DNA from: Pseudomonadota bacterium
GTDB taxonomy: Bacteria > Pseudomonadota > Alphaproteobacteria > Acetobacterales > Acetobacteraceae
NCBI GenBank assembly: GCA_021845595.1
Contig: JAJZVV010000015.1
Span: forward strand, 1-64,000
Reading direction: 5' to 3'
DNA length: 64,000 bases
The position numbers and the translations under genes were made by a program. Positions 35,803 to 43,721 of this stretch are shown here, piece by piece (positions within the stretch are counted from its first letter, which is position 1; the number at the start of each line of letters is the position of its first letter). The notes under the pieces were generated by a model. That model was not told where the DNA came from, did no database searches, and saw nothing but the letters and a program-made list of their open reading frames with translations.

Positions 35803-35858
35803 GGCGCCATTCCTTGCGCCCCTTCGCCCGGGCCCGGCAAGGGCCTATCTTGGTCCGC

Positions 35859-36677
35859 ATGGACCTCGATTTCAGCGAAGCCGACATCCAGCGCTACTCG
35901 CGCCACATCCTGCTCGCCGAGGTCGGCGGCACCGGCCAGGCGAAGCTCGGCGCCGCGCGCGTGCTCATCGTCGGCGCCGGCGGGCTCGGCAGCCCGCTGC
36001 TGCTCTACCTCGCCGCCGCCGGCGTCGGCACCATCGGCATCATCGACGACGATGTGGTGGAACTGTCCAACCTGCAGCGGCAAGTGGCGCACGGCACCGA
36101 CCGGCTGGGCATGGCCAAGGTGGAGTCCGCGGCGATGGCGGCGCGGGCGATCAACCCGGGCGTGCGCATCGAGCCGCACGCCGTCCGGCTCGATGCCGCC
36201 AACGCCGCAGCGCTGATCGACGGCTACGACATCGTCTGCGACGGCAGCGACAATTTCGCCACCCGCTTCCTGGTCGCCGACGCCTGCGCGCTCGGCCGGC
36301 GGACGCTGATCTCGGCGGCGGTGCTGCGCTTCGAGGGCCAGCTTTCCACGTTCAAGCCGCACGCGGGCGGGCCGTGCTACCGCTGCCTCTATCCCGAGCC
36401 GCCGCCGCCCGGCCTGGTGCCGAGCTGCTCGGAGGCCGGCGTGCTGGGCGCGGTGACGGGGGTGATGGGCACGCTGCAGGCGACCGAGGTGCTGAAGGAA
36501 ATTCTCGGCATCGGCGAGGGCCTCTCCGGCCGGCTGCTCATCTGGGACGCGCTGGCGATGCGCTTCCGCGTCATCCGCCTGCCGCGCGATCCGGGCTGCG
36601 CGCTGTGCGGCCCGGCGCCGAGCCTGCGCGATCTCGCCCATCACGCCCGCAGCGAAGCGCCGGCCTGTGGCGTCTGA
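35859..36677 (+). CDS. moeB: HesA/MoeB/ThiF family adenylyltransferase
   Basis: This E1-like enzyme (272 residues from ATG 35859) adenylates the C-terminus of a sulfur-carrier protein. LIVGAGGLGSPLLLYLAAAG is the ATP-binding loop, GIIDDDVVELSNLQRQ the next conserved part, and CYRC plus CALCG bind zinc. No rhodanese domain follows, as in E. coli MoeB. It could equally be ThiF, since the window has neither moaD nor thiS. Confidence 0.88.
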   Translation: MDLDFSEADIQRYSRHILLAEVGGTGQAKLGAARVLIVGAGGLGSPLLLYLAAAGVGTIGIIDDDVVELSNLQRQVAHGTDRLGMAKVESAAMAARAINPGVRIEPHAVRLDAANAAALIDGYDIVCDGSDNFATRFLVADACALGRRTLISAAVLRFEGQLSTFKPHAGGPCYRCLYPEPPPPGLVPSCSEAGVLGAVTGVMGTLQATEVLKEILGIGEGLSGRLLIWDALAMRFRVIRLPRDPGCALCGPAPSLRDLAHHARSEAPACGV

Positions 36678-37059
36678 TCGCGCCGCCGAGCGACTCGGCA
36701 TTCTGCTGGTTTCGGGCACGCATGAGCGCGCGCACACCGCCTTCGTGCTCGCCGCCGCGGCGGCGGCGCTGGGCCGGGAGGTGACGCTGTTCGCCACCAA
36801 TGGCGGCTGCCGCGCGCTGCTCGCCGACTGGTCGGGGCTGGAGGGAGCGGCGCGCGACGGCGCCATCGTCGCCCGCGGCGTCGCCGGGCTGGATACGCTG
36901 CGCGCGGCGGCGCGCGAGCTCGGCACGCGGCTGATCGCCTGCGAGGCCGGCATGGCGGCCGAGTCGCTGGCGGCGGAGGCGCTGTGGCCGGGGGTGGAGA
37001 TCGCCGGCGCCGTCACCTTCCTCACCGCCTGCGCCGGCGGGCAGACCGTGACGCTGTGA
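36667..37059 (+). CDS. DsrE family protein
   Basis: This 130-residue protein starts at GTG 36667, inside the end of the MoeB-like gene (11-bp overlap). LGILLVSGTHERAHTAFVLAAAAAALG and VTLFATNGGCRALL are typical for DsrE/DsrF-like small Rossmann proteins involved in sulfur transfer. A Cys in LIACEAGM lies at a position often used. Together with the adjacent adenylyltransferase, it may belong to a sulfur-relay branch; this is an inference. Confidence 0.87.
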   Translation: MASDRAAERLGILLVSGTHERAHTAFVLAAAAAALGREVTLFATNGGCRALLADWSGLEGAARDGAIVARGVAGLDTLRAAARELGTRLIACEAGMAAESLAAEALWPGVEIAGAVTFLTACAGGQTVTL

Positions 37060-37100
37060 GGCTCTTGACGCCGGCACGCCCGGCTTGGCAGGCACGCTCC

Positions 37101-38096
37101 ATGGCCCGATCCGCCCCCCGCCTGGCCTCGATCGCACTTGCCCTGGTGCTGGCCCTCTCCGGCGGCCCGGTGCGGGCGCAGAGCCAGCTCGGCACGCCCA
37201 GCGCGCCGGTGGCCCCGCCCCCCGCCGCGCCCACCACGCCGGCGACGCCCACCGTGCCCAAGCCGGCGCCCGCTCAGCCCGCGCCCACCAAACCGGCGCC
37301 GGCGAAGGCGGGCGACTCCAAGGCGGATCAAAAGAAGGGTGGGCACAAGGCGCCGCCACCGGCCCACGCCAAGCCGAAGCCGCCCGCCCGGCCTGTGCCG
37401 GTGGTCGGCGCCGGCAAGCGGCCCGAGCGCGTGGCGCCGGCGACCGCCCCGCCCCATGCCGCCAAGAGCGCGCCCGCCCAAACCGCACCCGCCCAAACCG
37501 CACCCATCGGGGCCATACCGGCCAAGGCCACCCCGGTTCCGCCGACACCCGCCAAGCCGACACCGGCCAAGCCGACACCGGCCCAGGCCCCATCCGTGCA
37601 GGCGGTGGCGAAGCCGCCGGTTCCGGCCGCGGCGGCGGAGCCGGGGAAGCCGGCGGAGCCGGACAAGGGCACCGCCACCGGCCTGCCGCTGCCGCGCTTT
37701 GCCGCGCTCCGCTCCGACGAGGTCAATCTCCGCGCCGGCCCGGGCACGCGCTACCCGATCGCCTGGGTCTACAAGCGGCGCAACCTGCCGGTGAAGATCG
37801 AGCGCGAGTTCGAGGTCTGGCGCCTGATCGAGGATGCGGACGGGGTCAAGGGCTGGGTCCACCAGGCGACGCTCACCGGCCGGCGCGGCGTGCTCATCAC
37901 CGGCGCCGAACGCACGCTGCGCGCCACCGCCGCCGATACCGCCGCGCCGGTGGCCCGGCTGCAGCCCGGGGTGGTCGGGCAGCTCGTGCATTGCGACGCC
38001 GCCTCGGACTGGTGCCAGGTGCAGGTGAAGGAGTATCGTGGGTTTCTCAGGCGGTCCGAATTCTGGGGCAGCGCCACGGGGGAGGCGGTGAACTGA
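37101..38096 (+). CDS. Exported SH3-domain protein with Pro/Ala/Lys-rich linker
   Basis: This 331-residue protein has a signal peptide (about 1-28, ending VRAQ). A long Pro-, Ala- and Lys-rich disordered region (30-195) includes 5-residue repeats (AQTAP and KPTPA). The C-terminal bacterial SH3 region (about 200-325) has LRSDEVNLRAGPGTRYPIAWVYKRR, GWVHQATLTGRRG and WCQVQVKEYRGFLRRSEFWG. Proteins of this kind act in the periplasm or at the envelope. Its stop overlaps the start of the nitrile-hydratase ORF (TGATG). Confidence 0.9.
   Translation: MARSAPRLASIALALVLALSGGPVRAQSQLGTPSAPVAPPPAAPTTPATPTVPKPAPAQPAPTKPAPAKAGDSKADQKKGGHKAPPPAHAKPKPPARPVPVVGAGKRPERVAPATAPPHAAKSAPAQTAPAQTAPIGAIPAKATPVPPTPAKPTPAKPTPAQAPSVQAVAKPPVPAAAAEPGKPAEPDKGTATGLPLPRFAALRSDEVNLRAGPGTRYPIAWVYKRRNLPVKIEREFEVWRLIEDADGVKGWVHQATLTGRRGVLITGAERTLRATAADTAAPVARLQPGVVGQLVHCDAASDWCQVQVKEYRGFLRRSEFWGSATGEAVN
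37478..37590 (+). repeat. 15-bp tandem repeats in the SH3 protein linker
   Basis: Two short arrays occur: about two units of a gcccaaaccgcaccc type near 37478-37508, and about two and a half units of an aagccgacaccggcc type near 37551-37590. They encode AQTAP and KPTPA pentads. The period equals that of the arrays at 24966 and 25341. Confidence 0.75.
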
Positions 38097-38416
38097 TGGC
38101 AGACGAGGACGCGGCCCGGCCGCGCGCGCATCACGACCTCGGCGGCGTCGCCCAATATCTCTGCGAGCCGGTCGATATCAGCGGCCACAGTCTCAGCGAG
38201 TTCGACCGCGAGGTGGATGCGCTGCGCCAGGTGCTCGGCCAGAAGGGGATCATGACCGTGGACGAGCTGCGCCGCGGCATCGAGGCGATCCCGGAGGCGG
38301 ACTATCTCCGTCTCGGCTACTATCAGCGCTGGCTGCGCTCGATCACCGCCATCCTGCTGGAGAAAAAAATCGTCGCCGAGGCGGACCTCGCCGCCGCGCT
38401 GGCGGCCGAGCAATGA
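38096..38416 (+). CDS. Nitrile hydratase beta subunit, N-terminal half as a separate protein
   Basis: This 106-residue protein matches the N-terminal domain of nitrile hydratase beta subunits: HDLGGVAQYLCEP near residue 12, EFDREVDALRQVL and YLRLGYYQRWLRSITAILLE. Its HDxGG start fits a beta subunit better than the separate activator protein, although the two are related. The beta C-terminal domain is encoded by the next ORF, which overlaps by 4 bp (ATGA) in another frame. A split beta chain is known in thiocyanate hydrolase and toyocamycin nitrile hydratase. Confidence 0.83.
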   Translation: MADEDAARPRAHHDLGGVAQYLCEPVDISGHSLSEFDREVDALRQVLGQKGIMTVDELRRGIEAIPEADYLRLGYYQRWLRSITAILLEKKIVAEADLAAALAAEQ

Positions 38417-38697
38417 GCGAGTTCGCCCCCGGCACCCGCGTGCGCGTGCGGCTGGACTGGCCCGAGCTGCGCGGCCCGGTGCATATCCGCACGCCGCACT
38501 ATGTGCGCGGCCGCGAGGGCACGGTGCTGCGCCCGCTCGGCCGGTTCGCCAACCCGGAGGACCTCGCCTTCGCCCGCCCCGCCGCCGTTCTGCCGCTCTA
38601 CCACGTGCGCTTCGAGCAGCGCGCGCTGTGGCCGGAGGTGGTGGCGGCCGACGAGGTGGTGGTGGAGATTTTCGGCCCCTGGTTAGAAGCGGCGTGA
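38413..38697 (+). CDS. Nitrile hydratase beta subunit, C-terminal half as a separate protein
   Basis: This 94-residue protein corresponds to the SH3-like C-terminal domain of nitrile hydratase beta. FAPGTRVRVRLDW, HIRTPHYVRGREGTV and LPLYHVRFEQRALW follow the family order. It lies between the N-terminal half and the alpha subunit. The overlap with the upstream ORF and the intact reading frames suggest a real split and not a recent frameshift, but sequencing error cannot be fully excluded. Confidence 0.85.
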   Translation: MSEFAPGTRVRVRLDWPELRGPVHIRTPHYVRGREGTVLRPLGRFANPEDLAFARPAAVLPLYHVRFEQRALWPEVVAADEVVVEIFGPWLEAA

Positions 38698-38711
38698 CGG
38701 CTGGAGGCGGC

Positions 38712-39293
38712 ATGAACCTGTCGGGACTGGAGAACGAGCGTCTGCTTGCCGCGCTGCGCGGCGTGCTGGCGGCGAAGAACCTCGTCAGCGCCGCCGAGAT
38801 CGCCGAGCGCATCGCCATCACCGACCAGGCGAGCCCGGCGCAGGGCGCGGCGATGGTGGCGCGCGCCTGGACCGACGCCGGGTTCCGCGCCCGGCTGCTC
38901 GCCTGTGGCACGCGCGCGGCGGAGGAGTTCGGCATCATGATGCGCGGCGCGCCGCCGCTCGGCGTGCTGGAGAACGTGCCCGGGCTGCATCATCTCGTCG
39001 TCTGCACGCTGTGCAGCTGCTATCCGCGCGCCGTGCTCGGCTACCCGCCGTTCTGGTACAAATCGGTCGCCTACCGCGCCCGCGCCGTGCGCGACCCGCG
39101 CGGCGTGCTCGCCGAATGGGGCACGACGCTGCCCGAGGGCACGCGCATCCGCGTCGTCGACTCCACTGCCGATTATCGCTGGATGGTGCTCCCGCTCCGC
39201 CCGGCCGGCACCGAGGGCTGGGACGAGGCCGCGCTCGCCGCACTGGTGCGCGAGGGCGACATGGTCGGCGTCACCCTCCCGCGCCTGCCGTGA
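38712..39293 (+). CDS. Nitrile hydratase alpha subunit, cobalt type
   Basis: This 193-residue catalytic subunit has the metal motif VCTLCSCYPRAVLGYPPFWYKS; the Thr between the first Cys pair is the cobalt-type signature (iron enzymes have Ser). Two of the cysteines are normally oxidised to sulfenic and sulfinic acid. The ATG at 38712 follows ggagg. In thiocyanate hydrolase the equivalent is the gamma subunit. No amidase, nitrilase or clear activator gene is present in the window, so the natural substrate (nitrile, thiocyanate or other) is unknown. Confidence 0.92.
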   Translation: MNLSGLENERLLAALRGVLAAKNLVSAAEIAERIAITDQASPAQGAAMVARAWTDAGFRARLLACGTRAAEEFGIMMRGAPPLGVLENVPGLHHLVVCTLCSCYPRAVLGYPPFWYKSVAYRARAVRDPRGVLAEWGTTLPEGTRIRVVDSTADYRWMVLPLRPAGTEGWDEAALAALVREGDMVGVTLPRLP

Positions 39294-39333
39294 CGGCGCC
39301 AGACCGGCGCCCGGCCGAAGGAAAAACCCCCCG

Positions 39334-40785
39334 ATGACCGTCCATCGCGAAGCACCCCGCCTGCCTGCCCGGCTGCTGGAGAACTGCCGTCTCCTGCCGG
39401 ACCGGGACGCGATCCTGCCGCTGCTGCCCAAGGGCGGACGGATCGTCGAGATCGGCGTCGCGCTGGGTGATTTCTCGCGAAAAATCATTGATATCTGCGC
39501 GCCGGACGAGTTCATCGCCGTCGACAATTTCCGCCTCCACGAGCTGCCCGAGTTCTGGGGCCGCAAGCCGGCGGATTGGTTCGGCGCGCGCAGCCACGGC
39601 GCCTTCTACCGCGACCGCTTCGCCGCCGAGATCGCCGCCGGACGGGTGCGCGTGCTGGAGGACGACAGCACCAATGCGCTCGCCACCATCGAGGATGGCA
39701 GTGTCGACATGTTCTATGTCGATGCTGACCACAGCTACGAATGGGTCGCCCGCGAGCTCGCGGTGATCAAGCGCAAGGTGAAGCCGGACGGCGTCATCGT
39801 CATGAACGACTACACCATGTCCGACATCCTCGCCGGCAACGGTGCCTACGGCGTGATCCAGGCGACCAACGAGTTCATGATTGCCGAGAACTGGGAGATG
39901 ACGCACTTCGCGTTGCAGCCGTTCATGTATTGCGACGTGGTGCTGCGCCGCGCGCGTACCGGCCCGGCGCCCGGTGAGGTGCCGGACAGGTCTGACCCCC
40001 AGCCCGCCGCGCCGCCACCAGGCAGCTTCACCGCGCACAATATCCGCCTCGACGACGGCAGCGAGACCATGCCGCAGCTTGGATGGACGATGGACCAACA
40101 CGCACTGGTCCATGCCGTCGCGCGCACCCTCGGGGTGGTGTTCCCGTCCGGGCTCTATGGCCGCAGCATCGTCGATATCGGCTGCCTCGAAGGCGGCTTC
40201 ACCACCGCCTTCGCGCGGCTCGGCCTGCGCGCCACCGGCATCGAGGTGCGCGAGAGCAATTTCCGCAACTGCCTCTACGTGAAGTCCAAGGTCGATCTGC
40301 CCTGGCTGGACTTCATCCGCGACGACGCCAACGCCATCGCCAGCCACGGGCCGTTCGACGCCGCCTTCGTCAACGGCCTGCTCTACCATCTCGACCGCCC
40401 GCGCCGGTTCCTCACCGATCTCGCCAAGGTGACGCGGCGCGTGGTGTTCGTGCACACCCACGTCGCGCAGGCGGAGGCGAGCGACGCGATCCAACAATAC
40501 AAGCTGTCCGAGCTCACCGAAAACGAGGGCCTGAAGGGCCGGTGGTATCCCGAATACGACCAGCTCACGCCCGAGGAGCTCGACAAGGCCAAATGGGCCT
40601 CGTGGAGCAACAACCGCTCGTTCTGGATCCAGAAAGAATATCTGATCGACCTGCTGCGCCAGCTCGGCTTCGGTGTGGTGGTCGAGCAGTTCGACTGGAT
40701 GGGGGACGTCATCCACGAAATGACCGCGGGCAGCTACAGGACGCAGGACCGGGTGCTGCTGGTGGGGATCAAGGTTGACGGGTAG
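39334..40785 (+). CDS. Two-domain methyltransferase (tandem class I SAM domains)
   Basis: This 483-residue protein holds two methyltransferase domains. The first (about 1-210) has IVEIGVALGDFSRKIID as motif I and FYVDADHSYEWVARELAVIK with MNDYTM, like the TylF/Methyltransf_24 group. The second (about 235-483) has IVDIGCLEGGFTTAFARLG as motif I and AAFVNGLLYHLDRPRRFL, like small-molecule or sugar methyltransferases. Each has an intact glycine-rich motif. Such fusions occur near polysaccharide or natural-product genes; none is seen next to it. Confidence 0.88.
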   Translation: MTVHREAPRLPARLLENCRLLPDRDAILPLLPKGGRIVEIGVALGDFSRKIIDICAPDEFIAVDNFRLHELPEFWGRKPADWFGARSHGAFYRDRFAAEIAAGRVRVLEDDSTNALATIEDGSVDMFYVDADHSYEWVARELAVIKRKVKPDGVIVMNDYTMSDILAGNGAYGVIQATNEFMIAENWEMTHFALQPFMYCDVVLRRARTGPAPGEVPDRSDPQPAAPPPGSFTAHNIRLDDGSETMPQLGWTMDQHALVHAVARTLGVVFPSGLYGRSIVDIGCLEGGFTTAFARLGLRATGIEVRESNFRNCLYVKSKVDLPWLDFIRDDANAIASHGPFDAAFVNGLLYHLDRPRRFLTDLAKVTRRVVFVHTHVAQAEASDAIQQYKLSELTENEGLKGRWYPEYDQLTPEELDKAKWASWSNNRSFWIQKEYLIDLLRQLGFGVVVEQFDWMGDVIHEMTAGSYRTQDRVLLVGIKVDG

Positions 40786-40840
40786 GTGTGGGGATTGGGG
40801 GCCGCTTCAGCTGGCGCGACGCTGCGGCATTGAATGCGGC

Positions 40841-40853
40841 ATCATTTGATGAT
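40841..40853. promoter_or_regulatory. Inverted repeat upstream of vapBC (possible operator)
   Basis: The palindrome atcat-ttg-atgat lies 30 bp before the vapB start, in the only gap that can hold the promoter. VapB antitoxins usually bind such repeats to autoregulate. The repeat is short and this is a suggestion from position. Confidence 0.4.
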
Positions 40854-40882
40854 AGATTCATGCCTCATGGTGGAGGCCGCGG

Positions 40883-41080
40883 ATGCGCACGACCCTTGCC
40901 TTGGACGATGAACTCGTTGCCAAGGCCGAAGCGTTCACTGGCCTGAAGGAAAAGTCGAGCCTGGTCCGTGAGGCGCTCAAGGCCCTCATCGAGCGCGAAA
41001 GCGCGCGGCGGTTGGCACGTTTGGGCGGGAGCCAGCCTGATCTTAAGGCGCCGCCACGGCGACGGTCACGCGCCGGGTGA
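40883..41080 (+). CDS. vapB: VapB-type ribbon-helix-helix antitoxin
   Basis: This 65-residue protein has an N-terminal ribbon-helix-helix region (MRTTLALDDELVAKAEAFTG, KSSLVREALKALIE) and a basic C-terminal tail. It should neutralise the PIN-domain toxin and bind the operon promoter. The stop overlaps the toxin start (GTGA). Confidence 0.92.
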   Translation: MRTTLALDDELVAKAEAFTGLKEKSSLVREALKALIERESARRLARLGGSQPDLKAPPRRRSRAG

Positions 41081-41460
41081 TCCTGGCCGATACGTCCGTC
41101 TGGGTTGACCATCTCCGGGCCAGCGACAAGGCCCTCGCCGCGCTGCTCGACGCGGGGATGGTTCTGGCGCACCCCTTTGTCATCGGCGAACTTGCCTTGG
41201 GCAACTTGCGTCCACGCGAAATCGTGTTGAAGGCGCTGGCGGACCTGCCCCAAGCCAGGGTCGCGACGGACGCCGAGGTTCTGCATTTCATCGAGCGTCA
41301 TGCGCTGTCCGGGCGCGGGATCGGATACATCGATGCTCATCTGCTCGCCGCAGTGAAGCTAACGGCAGGAGCAGAACTATGGACCAACGACAAGCGACTG
41401 CACGGTGTCGCGGTGCAACTGGGATTGGCGATCACGGTGCCTCGGTCCCGCGGATCATAG
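41077..41460 (+). CDS. vapC: VapC-type PIN-domain ribonuclease toxin
   Basis: This 127-residue PIN protein starts at GTG 41077. Conserved acidic residues are visible in ILADTSVWVDHL (Asp4), FVIGELALGNL (Glu) and GIGYIDAHLLAAVKL (Asp), with TNDKRL at the end. VapC toxins cut tRNA or rRNA; the target here is unknown. All expected active-site residues are present, so the module looks functional. Confidence 0.94.
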   Translation: MILADTSVWVDHLRASDKALAALLDAGMVLAHPFVIGELALGNLRPREIVLKALADLPQARVATDAEVLHFIERHALSGRGIGYIDAHLLAAVKLTAGAELWTNDKRLHGVAVQLGLAITVPRSRGS

Positions 41461-42098
41461 GGCTATGGCGTAGACAGAGTGCTCATCATCGCCGGTCGTG
41501 GCCCGCCAGTTCGCGAAAGAACCATGACGGTCGGGCGTATCCCGATGAGCGGCGGCGGCGGAATCGACACGGCCCAGCCGCCCGGCCGCTACCGCCGGCG
41601 CTGGAGATCAGCTACCAATCCCCTGGACTCTCACAATGATCCAGGGACCGGCGGGGGTCAGGTCAGTAAACTGCATAGTAGTAGCGGTTAAACGAGGAAC
41701 GGCCGAAGAGGTCGAAATCCCGAGAGCCGGGTGAGCAGCTTTTGGCCTTCTTCCGAAGGAAAAGTGCGACGCTCTCCATGGACTATAGTTACGAGGCTCC
41801 CGAGATCGGAGCAGCTCCGTAAGTGTCGGCCGGCATCGCGGTGGCGCAAAGAGGACCTGCGCTTTGTCGCCGACCGCGCATAGCGGTCGTTCGCTCTCGG
41901 CCAATCCAGGCAGACCGTGAACATCCCGGTGGTCGCTGCCCGCCATCTTTCTGGTATGATCACCCCACCAACAGGCGCGGAAGGAACCATGCCGGCAGGT
42001 CGGACAGGGTGGCGAAGGGCGGCATCCACTTCGCGGGCGCGGCCCGGCGCGCGCCGGGCCGATCGTCGGCCCACCGCCGCGCGCACACTCTTCGACTG
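41461..42098. other. 640-bp gap between vapC and repeat copy C, no gene supported
   Basis: Several short frames on both strands lack motifs and good start signals. The composition is less GC-rich than nearby genes in places (41640-41830). It may contain decayed genes around the toxin-antitoxin module. I see no RNA or IS structure. Confidence 0.45.
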
Positions 42099-42222
42099 GA
42101 GCACGGTCCGACCTGATGGAATCATCTGGTCGGACGGTCGTGCTCTAGAAACCATAATGGCTAGAGCAACGTCCGACCAGACCGACCGCGAAGCGGTTCA
42201 GTCTGGTCGGACGTTGCTCTAG
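42099..42222 (+). repeat. Composite palindromic repeat, copy C
   Basis: This copy has the orientation of copy A. Hairpin 1 is nearly identical to that of copy A. Hairpin 2 keeps the ctagagcaac/gttgctctag arm but lacks the 4-nt bulge and has a different, still paired, inner stem (gtccgaccagac with gtctggtcggac). It ends 13 bp before the OtnK-type start codon, so it lies in the 5' leader or promoter of that gene. Confidence 0.92.
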
Positions 42223-42235
42223 AAGGCCGGTCCCG

Positions 42236-43591
42236 ATGTCGCTCCTGCTCACTTTCTACGGCGACGACTTCACCGGCTCGACCGATGCGCTCGAGGTTCT
42301 CGCCTCAGCGGGCGTGCCGACAATTCTGTTCCTCACCATCCCGACGGACGCGCAACTGCGCGCGGCGGCCGGGGCGCGGGCGATCGGGATTGCCGGCATC
42401 AGCCGCAGCCAGGATCCGGCCTGGATGGATGCCAACCTTCCCGCTGCCTTCGCGCGCATGAAGGCGCTGGAAGCCCCCGTGTTCCACTACAAAGTGTGCT
42501 CGACCTTCGACAGCGCGCCGTCGGTGGGCAATATCGGCCGCGCGGCGGAGATCGGCCGGGCGATGTTCGGCGCGCGGCCGGTGCCGGTCGTCGTCGGCGC
42601 GCCGGCGCTCGGCCGCTACGTGATGTTCGCCAATCTGTTCGCGACCGCGGCCGGCGTGACCTACCGGATCGATCGCCATCCGGTGATGAGCCGCCACCCC
42701 TCGACGCCGATGGACGAGGCGGACCTGCGGCTGCATCTCGCGCGCCAGACGCGGCTTGGCTCCGCGCTCGTCGACCACATCGCGCTCAATACCCTGCCGC
42801 CCGAGGAACTGCGCCGCCGCGTGCTCGATGCCGATGCCGGGCTGGTGGTGATCGATACGGTGGACGCGGCGACGCAGACGGTGGTCGGGCGCATGCTCTG
42901 GCCGGGCGAGGATGGCAGGCCCATGTTCGTCATCGGCTCGTCGGGGGTGGAATTTTCGCTGGCCGACCGCTGGCGGGAGCTCGGCCTCGTGCCCGCTTCG
43001 GTCGAGACGCGGCGGCCGGAGCCGGTGGACCGCATCGCCGTGCTGTCGGGGAGCTGTTCGCCGATCACCGAACTTCAGATCCGGCGCGCGCTGGAAAGCG
43101 GGTTCACCGGCCTGCCGCTCGATCCGCAGGCGCTGATCGCCAGCACGGCTGCGATGGACGACGCGGCGCAGCGCGCCGTGGATGTGCTGGCCGAGGGCGG
43201 CAGCCCGCTGCTCTACACAGCGCTCGGCCCGGCGGCGGGCGCGGCGGCGGGCGCGGCGGCGGGCGCGGCGGCGGGCGCGGCGGCGCCAGTGGGCGAGGAT
43301 GCCATCGCCTTCAACACCCGCCTCGGCGAGCGGCTCGGGATCATGTTTCGCGACATTCTGCGCCGCTCCGGCGTCCGCCGCGCCGTGGTCGCTGGCGGCG
43401 ACACGTCCGGCCACGTCACCAGCCAACTCGGCCTATACGCCCTCTCCTACCGCGCCGCGCTCGTCCGCGGCTGCCCGCTCTGCCTCACCCATTCTGAGCG
43501 CCCCGAGTTCGACGACCGGGAACTGGCGCTGAAGGGCGGGCAGATGGGCGGGGAGACTTTCTTTTCGCACGTGCGGGCGGGAACGGCGTGA
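42236..43591 (+). CDS. Four-carbon acid sugar kinase family protein (OtnK/DUF1537)
   Basis: This 451-residue kinase begins with LLLTFYGDDFTGSTDALEVLASAG, the N-terminal substrate-binding part of the family, and ends with the nucleotide-binding VVAGGDTSGHVTSQLG. Family members phosphorylate erythronate, threonate or related hydroxy acids. A 12-bp tandem repeat adds four Ala-Ala-Gly-Ala units near residue 335. The ribosome-binding purines (agaagg) fall at the edge of repeat C. An unknown protein and an MFS carrier follow, suggesting hydroxy-acid uptake and catabolism. Confidence 0.9.
   Translation: MSLLLTFYGDDFTGSTDALEVLASAGVPTILFLTIPTDAQLRAAAGARAIGIAGISRSQDPAWMDANLPAAFARMKALEAPVFHYKVCSTFDSAPSVGNIGRAAEIGRAMFGARPVPVVVGAPALGRYVMFANLFATAAGVTYRIDRHPVMSRHPSTPMDEADLRLHLARQTRLGSALVDHIALNTLPPEELRRRVLDADAGLVVIDTVDAATQTVVGRMLWPGEDGRPMFVIGSSGVEFSLADRWRELGLVPASVETRRPEPVDRIAVLSGSCSPITELQIRRALESGFTGLPLDPQALIASTAAMDDAAQRAVDVLAEGGSPLLYTALGPAAGAAAGAAAGAAAGAAAPVGEDAIAFNTRLGERLGIMFRDILRRSGVRRAVVAGGDTSGHVTSQLGLYALSYRAALVRGCPLCLTHSERPEFDDRELALKGGQMGGETFFSHVRAGTA
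43231..43278 (+). repeat. Four-copy 12-bp tandem repeat in the OtnK-type gene
   Basis: Four exact units of ggcggcgggcgc encode Ala/Gly tetrapeptides between the two kinase domains. It keeps the frame and probably lengthens a linker. Confidence 0.93.
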
Positions 43592-43721
43592 TGACATCGC
43601 CCCCGCACGCGACGCGCCGGATCGCGGCCCGATGGCGCGGACCAGCCGAGCAGTTTCAAACCGGCCGCCCGCCGGGCGGTCCGGCCGCGACATCCCCCTT
43701 CCCCCAACTGCGAGCAATCCC

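Noticed and set aside
37085-38416. A 443-codon fusion ending in the nitrile hydratase beta N-terminal half
   Set aside because: Its first part is an out-of-frame reading of the SH3 protein gene. The beta half has its own ATG at 38096 with a ribosome site.
41608-41946. 112-codon minus-strand ORF downstream of vapC
   Set aside because: No recognisable motif and no ribosome site; the region looks non-coding or decayed.
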